From: Cavia porcellus
Lineage: Eukaryota; Chordata; Mammalia; Rodentia; Caviidae
Direction: 5' to 3'
Assembly (NCBI RefSeq): GCF_034190915.1
Contig: NW_026947493.1
Coordinates: 42,526,501 to 42,590,500 of the forward strand
DNA: 64,000 nt
Shown here piece after piece: positions 12,300-23,864 of the stretch; the stretch's first letter is position 1, and every line of letters begins with the position of its first letter. A program made the translations under genes and the position numbers. The notes below the pieces were generated by a model. The model was not told where the DNA came from and made no database searches. It saw nothing but the letters and a program-made list of their open reading frames with translations.

Positions 12300-12521
12300 A
12301 AATCTCCAAAAGAAAGAAAATGTTAAAGAATCTTAGATCATCAGGAAGAGAGAATAATGGAGACAAAATATGGGTAAAGACTTCCTCCTGTGCATAAATT
12401 TTCTGAATTATGTATGATGATTAGTACAAAATTAAAAGTGGGAGGATAAAAGGACCTAAATGAAAGTAATATTTTCATACTATATGCAAATTAGAAAAGA
12501 CTAACTGGTATCCATAGACTC

Positions 12522-12592
12522 TTGCTTTCTCTCTCTCTGTCTGTCTCTCTGTCTCTCTCTCTCTGGCTCTCTCTCTCTACCCCTGTCTCTCA
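12522..12592 (+). repeat. CT/CTGT simple repeat
   Basis: CTCTCTCTGTCTGTCTCTCT-type tract. The 60-residue open frame rich in Leu-Ser here is a simple-repeat artefact. Confidence 0.85.
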
Positions 12593-12599
12593 TACAAAC

Positions 12600-15044
12600 A
12601 CAGGCACATATGCAAACACTAAGAAAACTATACAAAATAATACTCTAGATGTCACAAACAAATCAAATGAAATTCTAGAAAAATCTTCAAATAACCCAAA
12701 GTAACCCAAGGGAAAAGAAAAATGAAAAAACAAAACAAAATAGAAATGGTAGAGTTAAGCCACAACATATTTAATGTAAATGATCTAAATATATATTCTG
12801 TCTTATACAAATGGGATGTTATTGCTTGTATACATTGTATTCCTAGTGTCCATTAGAAATGATCAGTTTATGGAAAATTTCCTCATTGTTTTCATGCCTC
12901 ATAATTCAATCAATGTCCTGTTAATAGGTTTTATTAGACTGTTCTGCCTTCAAGGTTGTCTTTTTTAAAACCAAATTTGAGCATTAATAAGGGATAGTTC
13001 TTCGCCTCAGATAGGTAGATAGAAATGGGAGAAGGAAATCAGTTTTAGTCCCTGTTCACTTTCCAGTTTTTAATGTCCCAATTCCAGTTTGTTAGTGCAA
13101 ATATTTTAAAAATATTGCTAAGTCATGTTTATCAAAGTCTCTCTGTTCTTTGGAACAGAGGATCACAATCCCTCCACCTGATTGTCCCCTGCTACTAACA
13201 CTAGCAAGGCTGTGGAGTCCAACTCTGTGGAAAGGAAAAGAAAAATGTTTTCTAAGAGAGGTACAAAGTCAGGAAAGAAATAGCAGAATCTTCAGTTGTT
13301 CATTCCTTTATAGAATTATCATAAATAGCAACTTCACCACTTTTATGCCTCTGTATAAAAAATGTTTTTTATGAAATATATAAAGCATCTTTTAAAAAAT
13401 TTTTCTGAAACTCAATCATACTTCATTAAGTAGCTGGTATACTTGAATCCTCTGCTACAACAAAGGACATCTGGGAAAGATAAAAATAGGAAAACTTTTA
13501 TTGTGTGAGTCCATCAGACACTGAAGTTTTTGCTTCATTGAGATTTTGTAAAAAGAAATGAAATCGTCTTTTCAAGGTACATGGATCCTTTTGTGGAAAG
13601 CACAATGAAAATACCAGGTATCATGATCAAACAAATATTCCCATTATCCTTGTAAGTCTAAAATTACCCTGCCATTTGATGCTACTGTTCAGAAACCATT
13701 TCCCTAGTACAAGTTGGATTTTCAGTCCCTATCAGAAGTGGCATATCACAGAATGAAACTCACGACGAGTCTCACCTGGGACCTCCATTAATGACTGAAA
13801 CTGGCTTTGACATTGCAGAACACAATCATTCCAAGGGTCTTAAGGTCTAAGGCTCATTTAACCCAACTTTCTCATTTCTGGGCTAAGTCATTTAGTTGGG
13901 AAATGCTTCCATGAGATTAGCAGATATTTTGCCCCTGTTTTTCAGTGCTTACATCTTTCCACCCCCTTATCATGCAGTCTGAAAGAGACTCATTTGAGTT
14001 AGCCTAGAATATTTAAGACTGTATCTTTCATCATTTGCCCTAATGTGGCATGGCTATGTTTTGTCTTCCCATCTAATTTAGTCTTTCAGAGCCAACAGAG
14101 TCTCTCAATCAGGAAGATGGTAAAGGAAGCTGAGGAAGGAGAGACACCTGCCGCTGCAGTTCCCTTGTCATTCACCCACGCACAGCTGCTCTGCTGTTAT
14201 TCGGTACCACCCCATGGTACACATAGCGGGCATGTCCTGCTAAGTCTCTTTCTTTAGTCTCTAAGAATTTAGTCTCTAAGAATCTTGACTACTTCTTCAA
14301 GCCCAGAAGTCTTTCCTGCTATTTATGTTGAAACTTGAGCAAGGTGCCAATGCTTCTGTGCTCTGTGACAAGAAGGAATGTGGCTGAATGGAAGGATTGG
14401 CTGTCTCTCTTTGTGATACCCCCTGATAGAGACTCCAGAAAGGGTCAAAGTTTGGAGAAAAGCTCCTTCCATTTTCTTGTCTCTTAGCCCTCTTTTTCTT
14501 TAGCATGCAGAGGCTTGCTTGGGCTGAATCAGAGAATAGAGATAATGTTGTTGTACACTCAGAATCTTTTTTTTTTTTTTACAACCTCTCTGACGGTTAA
14601 AGCTTTGCTCTTGGATCAATATAATTACACCTGGCTCTTTCTCCCCTCAGGTACATTCTTTCCACAAGATTTCACAGTTCACATCCCATGTTCAGATAGT
14701 CTTATATCAGGCTGTTCCACTGGTTTTAGACTTAATCTCTTGTGGCTGTTCTAGCGATACCTTGGATTTCTTTCTATGAGGTTGTTGCTAGGGGACTTTC
14801 TAACAGATCCTGACATGCCCAAATTTTTTAGGTTGCAATGATTCAAATATGTAGCTAGCTCTACCTCAGTCCTGCAACACGGCTACCTGACTCTGTTCTC
14901 CTTGATGACTTGAAAGAAGTGATCAAGTTTGGTATTTTGTTGCTGCTGAGTAAGCACTTTGGATGCATGGATTGGGTTCCTTCTTTTTTTGGCACAGACT
15001 AGCACATAAATATCCTTTGTTCCAAAATGAGTGGATTATAAGTG
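12600..15044. other. Unassigned intron sequence
   Basis: No gene or confident repeat is seen. A small tandem duplication of TTTAGTCTCTAAGAA lies at 14253-14283. Open frames at 13150-13374, 14045-14257 and 14515-14754 have no domain and are bounded by ordinary intronic DNA. Confidence 0.45.
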
Positions 15045-15235
15045 AGTGTGGTAGTGCACACTTCTATTTTCAGCATTTGGAGAGACTGAGGCAGGACAAT
15101 TACATGCCAGAACCTAGCCTGGGAAACTTAGCAATTTAAACCCTGTGTCAAAATGAAAAAAAAATTTTAAAGGATTAGGGATGTGGTTCAATGTGCAAGG
15201 TCTGGATTCAATCCCTGGTACAGTAAAAAAATCAA
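15045..15235 (+). mobile_element. B1-dID dimeric SINE
   Basis: The B1 half at 15045-15145 (AGTGTGGTAGTGCACACTTC, GAGACTGAGGCAGGACAATT) ends in an A-run near 15160. The ID half at about 15170-15235 (GGATTAGGGATGTGGTTCAA, GATTCAATCCCTGGTAC) ends in another A-run. The order B1 then ID defines the dimer found in several non-murid rodents. Confidence 0.8.
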
Positions 15236-15689
15236 TGAATTATTGATTCATACCTCATACTGTCATGGATTGCAGAGGAAGCCAAGAAGTCTGGGGTACC
15301 GAGCAACAATTGGTATATCTAAAGTCTCTCACAATATCAATTGCTTTATGCCAGAAAGTTTCGTTCATTTTCCAACAAATACTTCTCACTGAGCACCAGC
15401 TACATGTTAGGTACTGTTTTAAGTACTGAGAAAATAACAATGAATGAGATAGATCAAACCTTTGTTTCCTACAGCCTACATCCTCTGCTGAAAGAGGGAA
15501 AAGATTATTAAAAATGGGTAAAATATACAGTATTTCAGATGTTAAGTGTAGAAAAAACCAAATTAATAGGATAGGGGAGTATTAGGATTGTACTGGATGT
15601 TACACATTGTCTTTTAGGTGTTCCACAGATATTTTAGCACTAAATCCCTCAAATGTAGTATATAATGCTCTAACAGTGAAGAGTGCAGA

Positions 15690-15830
15690 GTATAAACTCA
15701 AGAGAGACCTCATATTAAACCCCCTCTCTCAATCTCATTTTCTTCATTAAAAAAATAGATAGCAGTACTGACCTTAGAGAGCTGGTGAAGATTAAATGAC
15801 ATATACCCAGTATTTAGCCAACATCTACAA
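15690..15830 (+). mobile_element. Degraded MIR SINE
   Basis: The segment resembling TCTCATTTTCTTCATTAAAA then GAAGATTAAATGACATAT follows the MIR core/3' order. It is strongly diverged and its ends are uncertain. Confidence 0.45.
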
Positions 15831-18128
15831 TATGGGTACTGGGAGAAAAGCTCCAGTAGATGAGTTGAATAAATAGCCACGTAGCTTATAGAATAAATAG
15901 CAAGACTTCCAAGAAGATGGTGGAGTGGTTAAGCAGCAGAGAAAAAGCCTCTCTGAGATTTACTCTCTAAACAATGGAATAATAGCAATGCAAGGAAGAC
16001 AAGAGGGAGGGAAGTGAATCCACCACACCCAGGAAGAATCTGAAGCAAGAATTGAAACTTATGGGGAGAACAAAGAGAGAAACTTCAAGAAGAAGGAGGT
16101 GGTGAGTGATGCCTACTCCCTGAGGCATGACTCACTGTGTGGGAAGAGTAGTTCAAGCCTGTGGACACACAGTGACTGTTGGCAATCCCAGAGGACTCCA
16201 CAGAGACACAGCAGTTCAACAGAGGAGTGGATACCATGTTCTGCACTGGTTGGTGAATGGAGTGGATCTGGCCATCCTGTGAGAGCAGATGACTGGCTGG
16301 GAGCCATCCTGAGAAAGGAAAACTGAGCTTGGAACTCAGAACAATTGCTGATTCCATCCAGTGGCTCTTGACTGAGTTTAAACCCACAAAAGATGCACTG
16401 AGTGCTACATGCTGAATGGTCTGGTCTCAGCCTTCCAGCCAGAAAATAGCCTGAACTTCAGGGGATATATAGGTGCAGGTTCACTGAGATTATCCACTAC
16501 TCCAACATGAAGCTTAATATTACTGGATTTCTGGGATAAATCAGCATAGGTCTGGACTCTTTCTTCACATGGTGTCTACCAGTGACAGGAGAAACTGAAC
16601 TCAAAGTACACATTTTTCTCTCATTTCTTGTTTTTTGTTTGTTTGTTTGGTTCATTAGTTGGTATTTTTTCTTCATTGTTTGATCTTGTTTTTATACTAA
16701 TGTGAATGTGGTTTCTAGATTTACTTGTGGTTGCTATGGTCTTCCTTTTACTTCTTCCTCCCCTCTTTCCCTCCTTTCTTCTGCACCAATTTCCCAAAGT
16801 TTGTGTGATCATTATTTGCGTTCCAGCCCTGAACCTAATCCCTTCCTCTTTTATTTCTCTTTTCCCCATAACCTCTTTTAAATTTTCTCTCTTCAGAGTA
16901 AAACTGGAATATTGAGGGCTTATTTACTGTATCCAATTTTCTTGGTTGTTTTAGGTTTGTCATATAACCACAAATTTAGTACATATGACTAAAAGTAGAA
17001 AATTAATAGCTATCTCATTTTGTCATTTTCTGAGCTATATTTGATGCTATCGTCTTTGCTGACTGTACTACTTTAGCCAAAGTGGCATAATTGTTCTCTA
17101 ACTAGCTGTTCTTCCTGGTATACCAAGTCTGAGATTGCCTAAGGGTCACAGAAAATGCTGTGGGCCAGTAACAAAGAACCAGGGGCCAGGTCAAACAGGC
17201 AGAAACTTCTCATCCCCAGTAAACTGAAGAGGTAGAATCTTAAAACAGACCAAAATCCAAAAGCCAGTTACACCTCAAAGACACCTCTAAGAATTAGTTA
17301 TTTTTATAAGGGTTCTAAATATTAACAGTAAATCTATTCATCATAGGAAATTTAAGACTTCCAGGAGAACATGGTGGAAAGATAACAGCAGCCATGGAGG
17401 CTCTCTGAGTTAGCCAGCTTAGAGTCCAGGAATGGTGTGGTGTGAGGAGTCCTAAGCAAGGGGAGATATACCCTGCCGACCCAGAAACAAACTAAGCTGA
17501 GAGAAACCAACTGGAAGTTCAACCCCGGTGCTATAACCAGAACAGATAAAATCTCAGCACTGAAGCTGGAACCTGTGCCTCTGGAAGCAGCGATTTGAAT
17601 TTCCTGCCGCCGCAGCTGCATCTGAATCGGCACAGCAGGAAGAGAGATGTGAAACCTCTGAGAGCGGGAATCGGCAAATGGAGTTGAGAGCGGGACTGGC
17701 GGGGAGCACTGCATCGACCTGGGGTGAGTGAGAGGAACGGGGACCCTTCCATAGACAAGGAGGTTCCAACAGAAGACATTCTGGGATGGGGAAGACTAGC
17801 CAGAACAGGACGCTGCAGTGACTTTAGTCTCATATTCCCCTCTCAAGTGGGATTGGTGGGGAGCGCTTGGCATGGGTGATGACGCAGACTAAGATCCAGT
17901 AGGCTAGCCCAAATCAGGTCCCTGCGCCTGGCAGTGCACCTAGCAGTGAAGCCTTCAGTAGGTTGACTGATCTGGAGGGACGGGCCCAGCAGAGGCTGCC
18001 CAGGTCTGTGTCTCCCTAGTACACTACAGTGGGCGGGAACACCTAGCTGACACAATTCAAACAAACTGTAACCAACAAAGAAAGACACTGGGCCTCCTGT
18101 ATACTCTTGTACAGAAGGAACAAAAAGT

Positions 18129-19127
18129 ATGGGAAGAGGGAGCAACAAGAAAGGGTCCTCGGCCCCCAATCCTGAGAACACTGATCCAGGAAAGGTAAAT
18201 GCAAAGGAGAATGAGGACAGAAAACATGTAATATTAGACATGGCACCAATAGACATAAAGCTATATCTCTGGAGCCTCATAGACAAGTTCAAAAGTGAAG
18301 TATTTAACAACCTAAAGCAAGATATAAGTAGAATAGTTAGAGAAATGCTAAACACCGCTCAAGAAAAAACAGATGGTGGAATGGAAGAACAGAAAAAAAG
18401 GGGAGAATTGTTTGATGGAGAAAATAGAGAAAACATAGAATATGTGAAGCAGGTTCAAAGAGATTACCAGGAAACTAAAAACTCTATTGAAAGCTAGCAT
18501 AACAGCTTGAAAAAAACTAAGGACAGATTATCTGAATTGGAGGACAGATTTGTAAGGTGGGAGCATGAAATGAAAAACTTCTTAAAAATAAGAAAACAAA
18601 CAGCAATAATACAAAGACTTGAAGATGTTAAGAGGATCTATAACTTAAGAATTAAGAACATAAAAGAAGAAGTAGGGACACAAACAAATGAACTACAAAG
18701 GCTATTTACAGAAATAATCCAGGAGAATTTCCCTAATTTAGCAAAAGGTAAAGATACTCAGATCTATGAGGCATACAGGACCCCAGCCACCTACAACCCA
18801 AACAGAACAACACACAGGCATATAATAATCAAAATTCCAGAAATACAATATAAGAACACAATATTAAAAGCCATCAGAGACAAGAAACAGATTACTTACA
18901 AGGGAACACCCACCCGAATTACAGCAGACTTCTTGGCACAAACCATCAAATCACGAAGAGCATGGGGGGAAATAATTCAAGCTTTGAAAGATAATAACCT
19001 CCAGCCAAGATTGATATATCCTGCACAACTGTCCCTAGAAATTGATGGAAAAACAAGGTGCTTAAAGGTTAAAGAGGAACTAGGGGTATTTGCAACCACC
19101 AATTCAACTCTACAGAGAATACTGTAG
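18129..19127 (+). pseudogene. L1 ORF1p-like reading frame with one internal stop
   Basis: One frame runs 332 codons from ATG at 18129 to TAG at 19125-19127. It is broken only by TAG at 18495-18497 (codon 123). Residues about 60-150 are Lys/Glu-rich and heptad-like, typical of the ORF1p coiled coil. The C-terminal half has hallmark segments HIIIKIPEIQYKN, KQITYKGTPTRITADF and QPRLIYPAQLSLEI of the RRM and C-terminal domains of L1 ORF1p, the RNA-binding chaperone of the retrotransposon. Length is close to the 330-370 residues usual for ORF1p. A single nonsense change marks this as the youngest large LINE copy in the window. Confidence 0.85.
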
Positions 19128-19370
19128 GACATTCAAAAAAAAAAAAAAAAAAAAAAAGAAAAGAAAAAAGAAAAATACCAAGATTCCAGAAACAGTGGCA
19201 GAGAGGCCACAAAGAATGGAGCAGAAAGCAAAATGAAGAAGACAAACTGACAACTAATGACAGAAAAAGAGCTCAACAGAAATGAGGCAGAGAAGGCTGA
19301 ATGATAGGAACAGCTATTTTGGAGAAAACAAGACATCATAATAAATAGTACTGATTGAATATCATCTTGT

Positions 19371-20210
19371 TTTAAAGTCCCATCAAGCTTTTGTTATTTT
19401 GTCTCCATCAGTCTTAACATGTTGTATCTTATTGGATTTTATTATATGTGATAATATAAACAAAAACTTTTATAGACAAGGAGATTATACAGAAACCATC
19501 TTCCATTTTCTGTTAGTTGGTTCTAAATACTCTGTAATAACTTTCTCTTGAATGGTTTTACCTTGTCTTGATATGTTTGATACTACAGTATACGAAGTTA
19601 TACTCAAAGATTTCAAGGAAAGAGACACTATGGTAACTACTTTTATGTTGGGATATCTTGTGGTGAAACACTATTTTGCTTAAATGGTTATATTTTGACC
19701 TGTGCTGTTTTGTTGTTATGTCCTCTTTTATCTCAATCTCCTTTTTTTATTTTTATCTTTTTAATTAAGGGAAAAATAAAGCAGGATATATTACAGTAGC
19801 CCACTTTGATTTCCTATTAACTTGATTTGAAACCCTGTATTGCTCTCATCATCTTGTTTTGACTGATTTTCCTCTATTCTGTTTTGCTTGATATTACCAA
19901 GTTTGAGAGTATAGGCAACAACTGTGAAGACAATAAGATTCATTATGACACCCATTCTGGTTTGACTATTATCTTCTTTTGAAGTCCTGTAATATCTCCA
20001 ATGTTTTGGTTTTACTGGTTTTGTTCTTTACTGTTTTGTTCAATTTTATTATAACTGATGATATAAGCAATTCTTTTTAAGATAGCAAGAGGCATATGGT
20101 AACCAACATTGATCACCTTATATTTTGTTTTTACAGTACGTATTATGTCCATCCTTTTGATTTGACTGACTCTGTTTTGTTATGTCACATTTGGTTTTAT
20201 TCTCTTCAAA
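19371..20210 (+). repeat. Tandem array of about 152-bp T-rich units
   Basis: The anchor TTTNAARNCC occurs at 19371, 19826, 19978 and 20130. The last three are exactly 152 bases apart, and the first gap is 455, three times 152. Each unit contains a TTTTGTTTTGACTGATT-like stretch and a GATANNAAGAGGCAT-like stretch. About five and a half units are present, with the inner ones diverged. It sits where the 3' UTR of the ORF1-only element should be. Confidence 0.8.
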
Positions 20211-21056
20211 AAAAGTAATAAGAACTGTGGGAGTAATAAAACCCAAAAGGTGTAATTGTCATTGTACAAAAGAGAGGAAAAGAAAGTACTCTAAAGGATA
20301 TAACTGCATGTATATTTAAGGGTATAAGATAGCTAACCATATTACTGAGTTTTGTTGGATCATTGAACAGAACTGTTTGCAATCTCACTGTTTGTCCAGT
20401 TTATATGCTTTAATTTTGTAACTTGAACAACTATTTCTAAGATTATAATATGCAATCTATTAACTAGAGATATCCTACTGTTTATTTTTTCTGAAATTCT
20501 ATATAATTTGTACCCTTTTTCTGTTTTTTTCTTTTTCTCCTTAAATAAAATTTTTTAAAAAAAGAAATTTAAAAGCATCCACACAGGAGTTAAAATAAAA
20601 AGTAGAAAATGAAAATACACTTAAACAAGATGCAATCCCAGACATCCAAACTGCCAAAGGAAAAACCAGGAGCAGTGAGGTGGGACAATCTGAAAACCAC
20701 CCACCGAGCCTCTCTAATGTGACAACAAATGTGCAAATGAATGAGGCTCTAGAAAATGTCAGATCAGAAATAATTTCTCAGATAACTACAGAGAGAGTGA
20801 CCACAATGAAAAACATGCTTAGTGATTCTAGAGCAAATACAGACAAAAAAGAGATGAGCTTAGGAAAATGATAGAAACCATGAATGCCTCACATAGGAAA
20901 GAAATGGAATCCATAAAGCAGATTCAAGTAGATATCCAGGACACTAAACATTTCATTGAAAGTATCCACAGCAGAATAAATCAATGTAAGGACATAATCT
21001 CAGACATACATGACAGACTTGTGGTTAGCAATCATGAAAATTTTCCTAAAAATAGC

Positions 21057-23190
21057 CTGCATGGAATGAGAGAAGCAGCCAGCATTAGCCCCACTGCATG
21101 CTGCAATTGGGAAGTCTTGGTATAGCTGTGTGTCTGGAGAAGCCTGCCCCACCACCTCCCAGGGAACCTAGGTTATGAAACCTGGGTGCCTGGCCCATTC
21201 TCGTGCACTGTGGATGGGCAGCCAGTGCAGCAAGTACCTGGGGTGCTACAACCAACTTGTCCATAGGAACCAAGGAAAATGTCAAGATGAAGGGGAAAAA
21301 GGCAATCTGAGACTGCCAGCCCACACAGAACAAGTCCAGGAGACATGGACATGGAGGAAAAATTTGAAACGATGGTAACTGAAGTAAAGAAATAACTTCA
21401 TGAGGCTGCAAAATACATCAAATTAGAATTAAAATATCAAGTTGAAGTAGCAAGCATAAGGAAAGAATTGCTGGGCATATCTAAAGAAAACGTAGGTTAA
21501 AAGATTATAAAAAAGAGGAGCATAAGAAAATGATGGAAACCTTGAATGAACAATATAGGAAAAAAGTACAATGCATGAAATAGATTCAAAGAGACAGCCA
21601 GGAAATTAAAAACTATTTAAAGCTAGCAAAACTGCTTGAAAGAGAATGAAGATAGACTTTCAGATCTTGAATACATGATTGTATCTAGCAATCATGAAAG
21701 GAAAGATGTCTTAAAAATAACAAGGAATCAGGAAATAACAGTTCAACTGCAAGATAATGCACAGAAAAATAATTTAAAACTAATAGATGTCAACAAAAAT
21801 GCAGGGGTCAATACAAATGACATAAAAAGACTATTCACAGAAGTAACAGCAGAAAATTTCCCAAACATGGGAAAAGGACTTGACATGCAGGTAAGTGAGA
21901 CATAGAACTCCAACTTAGATCTACATCCAGACATATAATAATCAAGATTCCAGAATTTCAGCACAAGAACAGAATATTAAAGGCTGTTAGAGAAAAGAAA
22001 TAGATCACCTATAAAAGAAAACCCATCAAAATCATGGCAGATTACTCAACACAAACCATCAAGTTAAGAAGAGTTTAGAGTGAAGTGTTCCAAGTCCTAA
22101 AAGAAAACAACTTCCAACCCAGATATATACACCCTGAAAAGCTATCTTTCAGAATTAATGGAGAAATAAGATATTCTATGATAAAGAACAACTGAAGGAA
22201 TTCATGACCACCAAACCAGCACTACAAAAAGTGCTGTAGAATATTATAGAGAAAGATAAAGGTAATCATGGTTCCAGACACAGCAGTAGAGGGGGCTCAC
22301 CTAATAAAGCAGGCAACTGAACACTGGGGGAAAGTGGAAAGACAATGGCAAGAGGAGAGCATGTTGGAGATGAGCCAGTGCGTACTGGTTGTAACCATTA
22401 ATATAGATGGCCTCAATTCACCAGTAAGAAGAAACACGGGAAGAGTGGATTGGGAAACAGGATCCATCAATACATTGCATAAAAGAAACACATTTGACTC
22501 AAAAGGAAATTCATGAACTGAAGCTCAGAGGAGAAAAGACAATGCTCTGTATGAGGACCCAGAAAAAAAGCAGGGATAGCTTACCATCAACTACAGAATG
22601 GAAAAGAAAGATATGGTAGTTTTATACAGTGGAATGCCACTCATATATAAAGGATAATCTTGAGGCTCTTGCAGGTAAATGGATGCAAGTTGAGATCATG
22701 CTCATGAATGAAATGATTTGGACTCACATGGGTGAACATCATGTTGTCTCCCTAGTATAAAAAACTGAAGGAATTAGTGGGATCCAAAATGTACAACAGA
22801 TATTATGAAAGTGAAAGGGGAGGAAATGACTAAAAAGGGAAGGAACAACTGGGATGGGGGAAAGGAGAAAAGAAAGAAGGGAAAACAATATATATATATA
22901 CATATATATATATATGTATATATATATATACATATATATATATATGAATAGAGACATGTATGCATACATAGATAATTAGATAATTATACTACTGATCTCT
23001 GTTAGCCCAACAAAAAGAAGTTTGTGCTTTCATTGTTTGATCATTTTTTCATGCTTTCATCTGGTAATCTGAGCAACTACTTTGAAGACAACATTATGCA
23101 ACATATTAACATGATTAATTTCCTATTTGGTTTTGAAATTCTGTATCATTATTTCTATTCTTTTTCTTTTTTGTTGTTTTAAAGTAAAAA
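21057..23190 (+). mobile_element. Second ORF2-deleted L1 derivative, nested in L1 ORF1
   Basis: It is bounded by AAAAATAGC at 21048-21056 and again at about 23191-23200, and it splits the ORF1 of the outer L1. The order is a 5'-truncated 5' UTR (21057-21340), ORF1 remnant (21340-22240), linker (GTTCCAGACACAGCAGTAGA), and about 180 bp of ORF2 start (NIDGLNSPV at about 22400). That is joined directly to the ORF2 end and 3' UTR (from about 22590), followed by a TA tract, one 152-type unit (about 23020-23180) and an A-run. The ORF2 junction aligns with that of the element at 44790. Confidence 0.75.
22889..22946 (+). repeat. (TA)n tract with regularly placed CA/TG steps
   Basis: Alternating purine-pyrimidine DNA has TAC and GTA interruptions about every 15 bases, making it nearly self-complementary. 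It probably arose by microsatellite growth in the 3' UTR of the L1 derivative. Short Tyr-Ile open frames on the minus strand are artefacts. Confidence 0.8.
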
Positions 23191-23864
23191 AAAAATAGCA
23201 AGGAACCATGAGAAATCAATCCAGCAGCTGCTAGATGATGCACAGAAAAATAGCATAGTGTTGACTAGAGTCAATGAAAAAGCAGGAGACAGCAAAAATG
23301 ATATTAAAAAAACTATCCTCAAAGATCATGCAAGAAAACTTCCCATGTGTGGAAAAAGAATTTGACATAAAGGTAAGTGAGACCTGTAGAACTTCAATGA
23401 GCCATGATAAAAAAAAAAAATCTACAGCAAGACATATAATAGTCAAAGTTCCAGAAATTCAACACAAGAACAGAATATTAAAAACTTTTAGAGAAAAGAA
23501 ACAAGTAACCTATAAAAGAAAGCCCACCAGAATCACAGCTGATTTCTCAATTCAAACCTGCAGGTCAATGAAAATTTGGAGTGAAGTATTTGAAGCCCTA
23601 AAAGAAAATAATGTCCATCGCAGACTGATGTACCACAAAACTATCTTTCAAAATTAATGGAAAATAAGATACATTCGTGAAAAAGAATACCTGAAAGCAT
23701 TCAATACCACCAAATTGGCACTCCAAAATGTTTCAAAGGATATTTTAGAAAGAGATAACAAGGACTACAACTCTGTGAATCTCAACAGAATGAATCTACT
23801 AGGTAAAGTAAATAATTACACAATAGGGGCAAATCAAGAATAGGACAATAACACAATTATAAGT

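Larger units (their letters stand above)
10575..12510 (+). mobile_element. Old ORF1-type LINE remnant (HAL1/L1 class)
   Basis: An ORF1-like but heavily stop-interrupted sequence is present. At about 11400-11530 it is coiled-coil-like and Lys/Glu-rich. At about 12045-12190 a block resembles the ORF1 C-terminal end (AAGGGAAATTAATTCTCAGA, followed by TCTGAAAGAATTATT). No reverse-transcriptase region follows, consistent with a HAL1 (half-L1) element, though simple 3' loss is possible. Two ID-type SINEs (11858-11979 and 12216-12299) were inserted later. A 30-bp tandem duplication (CTATA.GGATAAAATAATTC) lies at 11791-11849. Confidence 0.5.
17356..20563 (+). mobile_element. ORF2-less L1 derivative (5' UTR + ORF1 + 152-bp array), with target duplication
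   Basis: The 3.2-kb unit begins GACTTCCAGGAGAACATGG and ends in TTTTCTTTTTCTCCTTAAAT plus an A-rich tail. It is flanked by GAAATTTAA at 17347-17355 and 20564-20572. The order is a 5' UTR (17356-18128), an almost intact ORF1 (18129-19127), an A-tract (about 19136-19156), a short linker alignable to the post-ORF1 region of the element at 44790 (ATTCCAGAAACAGTGGCAGA), then tandem 152-bp units and an L1-like 3' end. No endonuclease or reverse-transcriptase sequence is present. The 3' end matches that of the autonomous L1 at 27988, so mobilisation in trans by L1 is the likely route. Confidence 0.8.

Noticed and set aside
17352..18355. Several overlapping minus-strand open frames of 70-170 residues
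   Set aside because: They run antisense through the 5' UTR and start of the ORF1-only L1 derivative. There are no domains, and frames of this length are expected in GC-richer LINE leaders.
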